This document shows positions 60,162 through 64,000 of a DNA stretch of 64,000 nt, piece by piece; positions within the stretch are counted from its first letter, which is position 1; each line of letters starts with the position of its first letter. The position numbers were made by a program, and so were the translations under genes. The stretch covers positions 62,001 to 126,000 of the forward strand of contig PABB01000067.1 in the NCBI GenBank assembly GCA_002702655.1. The letters run 5' to 3'. The DNA is from Planctomycetaceae bacterium (GTDB taxonomy: Bacteria > Planctomycetota > Planctomycetia > Pirellulales > Lacipirellulaceae). A model generated the notes under the pieces. That model did no database searches, was not told where the DNA came from, and saw nothing but the letters and a program-made list of their open reading frames with translations.

Positions 60162-61520
60162 TCAAAAACCAAACGGGTTCTCGTCGAGATCCTCGACGTT
60201 GCCAAACGGGCTTTCCTCGCCCGCGCCCTCGTCGCCGCCAAACGGGCTGGCGGCGGGCTCAAACGGACTGACGTAACCTTCGTCTTCGCCCTCGTCCCCG
60301 GCGTCCTCGTCAGCCGACGGCTCGTCGCCCCCGGCGTCGAACGGGTTAACCGCAGCGTCGGCGTCCGCTTCCACCGGCTCGAGGGTCGTCCGCGCCGGCG
60401 GCTCGCGGTACTTCGTCGGCATGTCGACGCCCTGCTCGTGCAAGCACTGCACCAATCCGCGGTCGTTGACCAGGAAAATGCGATCGGTCTGATCATTGAC
60501 GATTGTCTGCGTGCCCTGCGGCACGGCCAGACCGTTCACGTACTGCCCCGACTTCAACTCGATCACGTAGATGTTGCCGAACGTGTCGGCCGCGTAGACG
60601 CGATCTTTACCGCGGGCCACAAAGCTGCTGAGCCCCAGGGCGACCCAACCTTCCTCGCCCGTCTTCGAGTCGAGCGCATGCAGCGCCGGTTCTTGGGACG
60701 CGGCGAACGTCACGTCGCCCACCACGGCCGGCTTGCTCTCGATCGCGTAGCCCGTGGAGAACCGCCACTTCTCGGCGCCGGTGATTTCCTGGACGCAGTA
60801 GATGTAACCGTCGCGCGACGCCGCGTACAGGTACGGTCGCTGCTCGACCGGCGAGGCGACGATTTCGTCATTGGTTTCCAACCGGTACAGCAGCCGCGGG
60901 TCTTCGGCCGAGGCCACGTACAGATAGCCGGTGGTCGTGGGCCAACTGACGACCCGCCCGGTGACCGTCGGGCGTTGATAACTGCGCCCCGCCGAGCTGT
61001 AGTACCACGGCTGAGCTTCAGGGTCCTTCAGATCGTAGGCTTCGATCCGCCCGCTCAACAGCGCGACAAAGGCGTAGCGATCGCTCAACGCCGGGCCCGC
61101 CGCCGGGGCGCTGCCCAAGTCGCGGCTCCAGATCACATGCCCGTCGCGGCGATCGAGCAGATACAACTTCGACGCGCTGACGATCGCCACATAGTCGAGA
61201 TTCACCCCCGGCCCGAACGCCGCGGCCCCGGGGGCGCCGATCGAGGTGGTCCACGTCGTCTCGCCCGTCTCGGCGTCGAACTCCGTCAGCAGCCCCGCCG
61301 TGCTGGTCGCGTAGATCCGGTCGTAGAACAACTTCCACTGCTCGACCCGGCTGCGGGAATAGTCGACCGGCGCCTGAGCGTACCAACTGCGAACCAACCC
61401 GCACCGGGCCGCATCGTCGTACGACACCAGCGGGCTGCGAGCGACCGTCGGCGCCATGGTTCCGGCCGCCAGGGCCAACGCCAGCAAACCAACAAGGCGT
61501 ACGAGGACGGGACGGCGCAT
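60162..61520 (-). CDS. Exported PQQ-like beta-propeller protein
   Basis: 452 residues from the ATG at 61520, with a GAGAAG element upstream. The signal peptide is at about 1-27 (VLVRLVGLLALALAAGTMA). The beta-propeller fills the middle, with repeating motifs such as LYLLDRRDGHVIWSRDLGS, YLYAASRDGYIYCVQEITGAEKWRFSTG and ALHALDSKTGEEGWV (WxR-like blades). The C-terminal 80 residues are acidic with repeated SPFG/NPFD motifs. It may bind protein partners or substrates extracellularly. No catalytic residues are recognised. Confidence 0.85.
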   Translation of the reverse strand: MRRPVLVRLVGLLALALAAGTMAPTVARSPLVSYDDAARCGLVRSWYAQAPVDYSRSRVEQWKLFYDRIYATSTAGLLTEFDAETGETTWTTSIGAPGAAAFGPGVNLDYVAIVSASKLYLLDRRDGHVIWSRDLGSAPAAGPALSDRYAFVALLSGRIEAYDLKDPEAQPWYYSSAGRSYQRPTVTGRVVSWPTTTGYLYVASAEDPRLLYRLETNDEIVASPVEQRPYLYAASRDGYIYCVQEITGAEKWRFSTGYAIESKPAVVGDVTFAASQEPALHALDSKTGEEGWVALGLSSFVARGKDRVYAADTFGNIYVIELKSGQYVNGLAVPQGTQTIVNDQTDRIFLVNDRGLVQCLHEQGVDMPTKYREPPARTTLEPVEADADAAVNPFDAGGDEPSADEDAGDEGEDEGYVSPFEPAASPFGGDEGAGEESPFGNVEDLDENPFGF

Positions 61521-61803
61521 ATTCTTCTCGGCTATTCGGTTCTCGGCGGCCGTGCGAACACGGCGGGGTGCGGGCGCCAGCGCGGCCTGAGCCGCGTCGC
61601 CAGCGGAATGTTCCGGTCCCTTCAGTGTAATCACGGTCCGCCCGACCGGCAAAAAAAGGACAATCGGCGCTGCCGGGGGGCTCGCGGCCCCCGGCGGCCT
61701 CGCTTGTCCCTGCCCCGGCTGACCACTACAGTGACCGGATTAACCGCCCTGCCGTCGGCCTCGCGTCGGCGTTGATCCCCGTCGCTTTTCGCTCCCCCCG
61801 CCC

Positions 61804-62967
61804 ATGGCCGCCTTGGAAGTCGTTCCCGTCGAGTCCCGCCGCACCCGCAAGCAGTTCTTCCAGCTCCCCTGGACGATCTACCAGGGGGACCAATTCTGGG
61901 TGCCGCCGATCCGCATGGTGCAGAAGGAGCTGCTGGGATTCCGTCGCCACCCGTTCCACGACGCGGCGACGATGCAGAATTTCCTCGCGCTCCGCGACGG
62001 TCAGCCCGTCGGCCGGATTTCGGCCATCATCAACCACGCGCACAACGATTGGTACAAGGAGCAGCGCGGCTTCTTCGGCTTCTTCGAGTGCGTCGACGAC
62101 GAGGAAGTCGCCGGCCGACTGTTCGACACGGCCCGGGCCTGGTTCGCCGAGCATGGCGTCGAAGCGATCCGCGGGCCGGTCAACCCCTCGCTGAACTACG
62201 AGCTGGGACTGTTGATCGAGGGATTCGACGACACGCCCTGGTTCATGATGACCTACAACAAGCCCTACTACGCGCGGCTGATCGACGCGTACGGCTTTCG
62301 CAAGGCGCAGGACATGTTCGCGTTCTGGGGTCACGTGGACATGCTCGAGGAGGTCACCAGCCGACTGTACAACGCCTCGCGCAGCGTGCTGGAGCGGATG
62401 AACCTGGTCTGCCGGCCGATGGATCCCAAGCGATTCGACCAAGAGCTGCGCACGTTTCTCGACATCTACAACCAGTCGCTGGTCAACACCTGGGGCTTTG
62501 TGCCCATGAGCGACGGCGAGGTCAAGAAACAGGCCGCGGGAATGAAGCAAATGATCGTCCCCGAGCTGACCACCGTGGGCGAAATCGACGGCAAGCCGGT
62601 CGGCACCATGTTCGGCCTGCTCGACTACAACCCGCGGATCAAGGCAATCGACGGCAAGCTGTTCCCCTTCGGCTTCATGCGACTGCTCGGTAATAAACGC
62701 GCCATCAAACGGGTGCGCCTGATCAGCACCAACGTGCTGCCCGAGTACCAAAGCTGGGGCATCGGCCTGGCCCTGGTCTCGCGGCTGGTTCCCGACGCCC
62801 TGAAATGGGGCATCCAGGAAGCCGAATTCTCCTGGGTCCTGGAGAGCAACGACCTGAGCTACAAAACGCTCAAAAAAGGCGGCGCCAAGGTCAGCAAGCA
62901 ATACCGCGTGTACGACTACGGGCCGAAGGACACGACGGCCAATGCGAAATTTATGAAGCAGGAGTGA
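61804..62967 (+). CDS. GNAT-like N-acyltransferase of unknown substrate
   Basis: 387 residues. It resembles GNAT-related proteins of the YghO type, with SRRTRKQFFQLPWTIYQGDQFWVPPI at the N-terminus and FFGFFECVDDEEVAGRLFDTARAWF in the middle. The C-terminal half carries NVLPEYQSWGIGLALVSRLV, which resembles the acetyl-CoA-binding Q-x-x-G-x-G/A pattern. Soluble. Acetylation is inferred from the fold only. It stands alone in the plus direction. Confidence 0.7.
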   Translation: MAALEVVPVESRRTRKQFFQLPWTIYQGDQFWVPPIRMVQKELLGFRRHPFHDAATMQNFLALRDGQPVGRISAIINHAHNDWYKEQRGFFGFFECVDDEEVAGRLFDTARAWFAEHGVEAIRGPVNPSLNYELGLLIEGFDDTPWFMMTYNKPYYARLIDAYGFRKAQDMFAFWGHVDMLEEVTSRLYNASRSVLERMNLVCRPMDPKRFDQELRTFLDIYNQSLVNTWGFVPMSDGEVKKQAAGMKQMIVPELTTVGEIDGKPVGTMFGLLDYNPRIKAIDGKLFPFGFMRLLGNKRAIKRVRLISTNVLPEYQSWGIGLALVSRLVPDALKWGIQEAEFSWVLESNDLSYKTLKKGGAKVSKQYRVYDYGPKDTTANAKFMKQE

Positions 62968-63018
62968 GCGGTGCTTCGCCAGCTTGGAGCTGATGCTGGC
63001 GAAGGGTAGGCTCAGATC

Positions 63019-63210
63019 TGTCCCGGAGGGACAGCGTGAGAATAGCCCCGCGATTCATCGCGGGGTCGCGGTCGCGCGAGATCGCGCGAGTCCCATAGGG
63101 ACGACTGAAGCTGTGATTTCAATCGTCCCTACGGGACTTGACGCTTGCGGCGATGCTTGGTTCCCCGCGATAAATCGCGGGGCTATTCTCGAAACGTCCC
63201 TGCCGGGACG
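63019..63210. repeat. Three nested inverted repeats
   Basis: An outer pair is GTCCCGGAGGGAC (63020-63032) and CGTCCCTGCCGGGACG (63195-63210). A middle pair is AATAGCCCCGCGATTCATCG (from 63041) and its complement ending GGGGCTATT (63187). The inner pair is GTCCCATAGGGACGA (63090-63104) and TCGTCCCTACGGGAC (63123-63137). Each unit is also a small palindrome. The whole spans 190 bp in the spacer upstream of the second addiction module. Confidence 0.85.
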
Positions 63211-63310
63211 AACTTATGAGGAGACAAACCTCGCGGGCGCCCTGGACGCCGGTTCGTTCGCTTTGCCGCGAGCATCGAGCCGGCGGATCATGGCGACGAG
63301 GAGCATTCTC

Positions 63311-63568
63311 ATGTCGACGATCGATCCAACGCAAGCTGTTATCGCATCGGTTTTGTCTTTGCCGTTGGATCAACGTCTTGTCGTGTTCGGCGCCATTCAG
63401 ACCAGTTTGGCCGATCCAGGCCTCGATCACGGGCCAGAAGAGTCGGTCGGAGAGGTCTCAAAAGCCTGGCGCGACGAAATCGCCCGCCGGCTCGCCGAAC
63501 TTGACTCGGGCGCCGCTGAAGCGGTTCCTGCCGAAGAAGCCGAGCGACTGATGCGGGGCGATGGCTAG
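63311..63568 (+). CDS. Addiction-module antitoxin (TIGR02574 type), second copy
   Basis: 85 residues from the ATG at 63311, with GAGGAG seven bases upstream. An earlier ATG at 63290 has no such site. The family pattern is LPLDQRLVVFGAIQTSLAD near residue 18, with a helical second half WRDEIARRLAELDSGAAEAVPAEEAERL. It should neutralise the downstream ParE-like toxin, which appears broken. Its stop overlaps the toxin start by 8 bp. Confidence 0.85.
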   Translation: MSTIDPTQAVIASVLSLPLDQRLVVFGAIQTSLADPGLDHGPEESVGEVSKAWRDEIARRLAELDSGAAEAVPAEEAERLMRGDG

Positions 63569-63862
63569 CCTCCCCTTCGAGTACCTCCGGAGTCCATCCT
63601 CGACGCCCGCGAGGCGGTGCAGTGGTACCGCGAGCGGAGCGAGACGGCAGCCGAGCGGTTCTGGGACGCGTTGATCCGCGCTCGCAAGCAAGCGGCGGAA
63701 CTTCCGAAGATCGGCACGCCGTATTTCGAAGGGACGCGGGTCGTTCCGTTCCGCAAGTTTCCCTACGGATTGGTCTACGTGGAGCGGTCCGATAAGATCA
63801 TCGGCTTGGCGATCTGCCACTTCAGCCGTCGGCCCAGGTATTGGAAGCGTCGACTGTCGTAG
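63561..63862 (+). pseudogene. ParE/RelE-like toxin gene with one-base frameshift
   Basis: The ATG at 63561 starts MASLPFEY, then the reading frame shifts. After the codon for Tyr the bases read CCTCCGGAGTCC. Adding one base gives HPESILDAREAVQWYRERSE, the canonical ParE/RelE N-terminal pattern, and the remaining frame (63590-63862) is in that register. The toxin is probably inactive. It pairs with the intact antitoxin just upstream. Sequence error is an alternative. Confidence 0.85.
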
Positions 63863-64000
63863 CGGCGCCAGCAGGTTGCTGTGTAACGCAGCTCACACCT
63901 CAGATCTTCATCAACAGCAGTTATCTTCGGAAAAATTGCCATCCGGGGCGGGATTCGTCACCGTAGACCTGTTGCCCGCGCCCCGTCGCTACGGTTGGGG

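Noticed and set aside
63863-64000. Possible gene at the right edge
   Set aside because: No open frame of note in the last 138 bases; nothing to annotate.

Overview
The window looks like a chromosomal segment from a planctomycete, probably of the Pirellulales. It is GC-rich, has a PEP-CTERM/dockerin-type secreted protein, cysteine-rich secreted proteins, an unusually built sigma factor and many small exported proteins of no known function. The assignment rests on protein style and gene content read by eye, with no database comparison.

Positions 1-12,700 hold the S10-spc-alpha ribosomal protein superoperon on the minus strand: rpsJ, rplC, rplD, rplW, rplB, rpsS, rplV, rpsC, rplP, rpmC, rpsQ, rplN, rplX, rplE, rpsN, rpsH, rplF, rplR, rpsE, rplO, secY and the start of adk. 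No rpmD lies between rpsE and rplO. A good promoter precedes rpsJ. Positions 12,800-15,720 (plus) hold a YtrA-type GntR regulator, an ABC ATPase and a membrane protein, probably one autoregulated operon. Positions 15,796-31,145 (minus) hold the second large information-processing cluster. In transcription order it is tRNA-Thr(UGU), tRNA-Tyr, tRNA-Gly, tRNA-Thr(GGU), tuf, tRNA-Trp, secE, nusG, rplK, rplA, rplJ, rplL, rpoB, a broken four-helix-bundle gene and rpoC, ending at a strong terminator.

Nearly every wider spacer in these two clusters carries short 7-nt-period repeats, usually as two facing arms able to form long hairpins. The repeated word differs between spacers. In the rpoB-rpoC spacer the two arms enclose a four-helix-bundle gene, which recalls the intervening sequences of 23S rRNA. 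I did not see the heptads from 31 kb to the end. There the spacers carry REP-like palindromes of other families.

From 31 to 64 kb the content is accessory and metabolic. It includes a PEP-CTERM gene with an in-frame stop, the multi-HTH sigma factor, several exported proteins, a methyltransferase, an OprP-like porin, an FHA protein, a BFD-like [2Fe-2S] protein, an M20 peptidase, a 1,038-residue membrane-anchored protein and a DSP/PTP-like lipoprotein. Next come a PhyH dioxygenase, two tandem membrane proteins, an addiction module, cysH with an Rrf2 regulator, rhamnulokinase and an NfnAB-like pair. The last part holds fused PilM/N-like and PilO/P-like proteins, a PQQ-type propeller protein, a GNAT-like protein and a second addiction module whose toxin gene is frameshifted.

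Three genes are disrupted by a single apparent change: the four-helix-bundle gene (TAG), the PEP-CTERM gene (TAA) and the terminal toxin gene (one missing base). Either the accessory content is decaying or the sequence contains a few errors.
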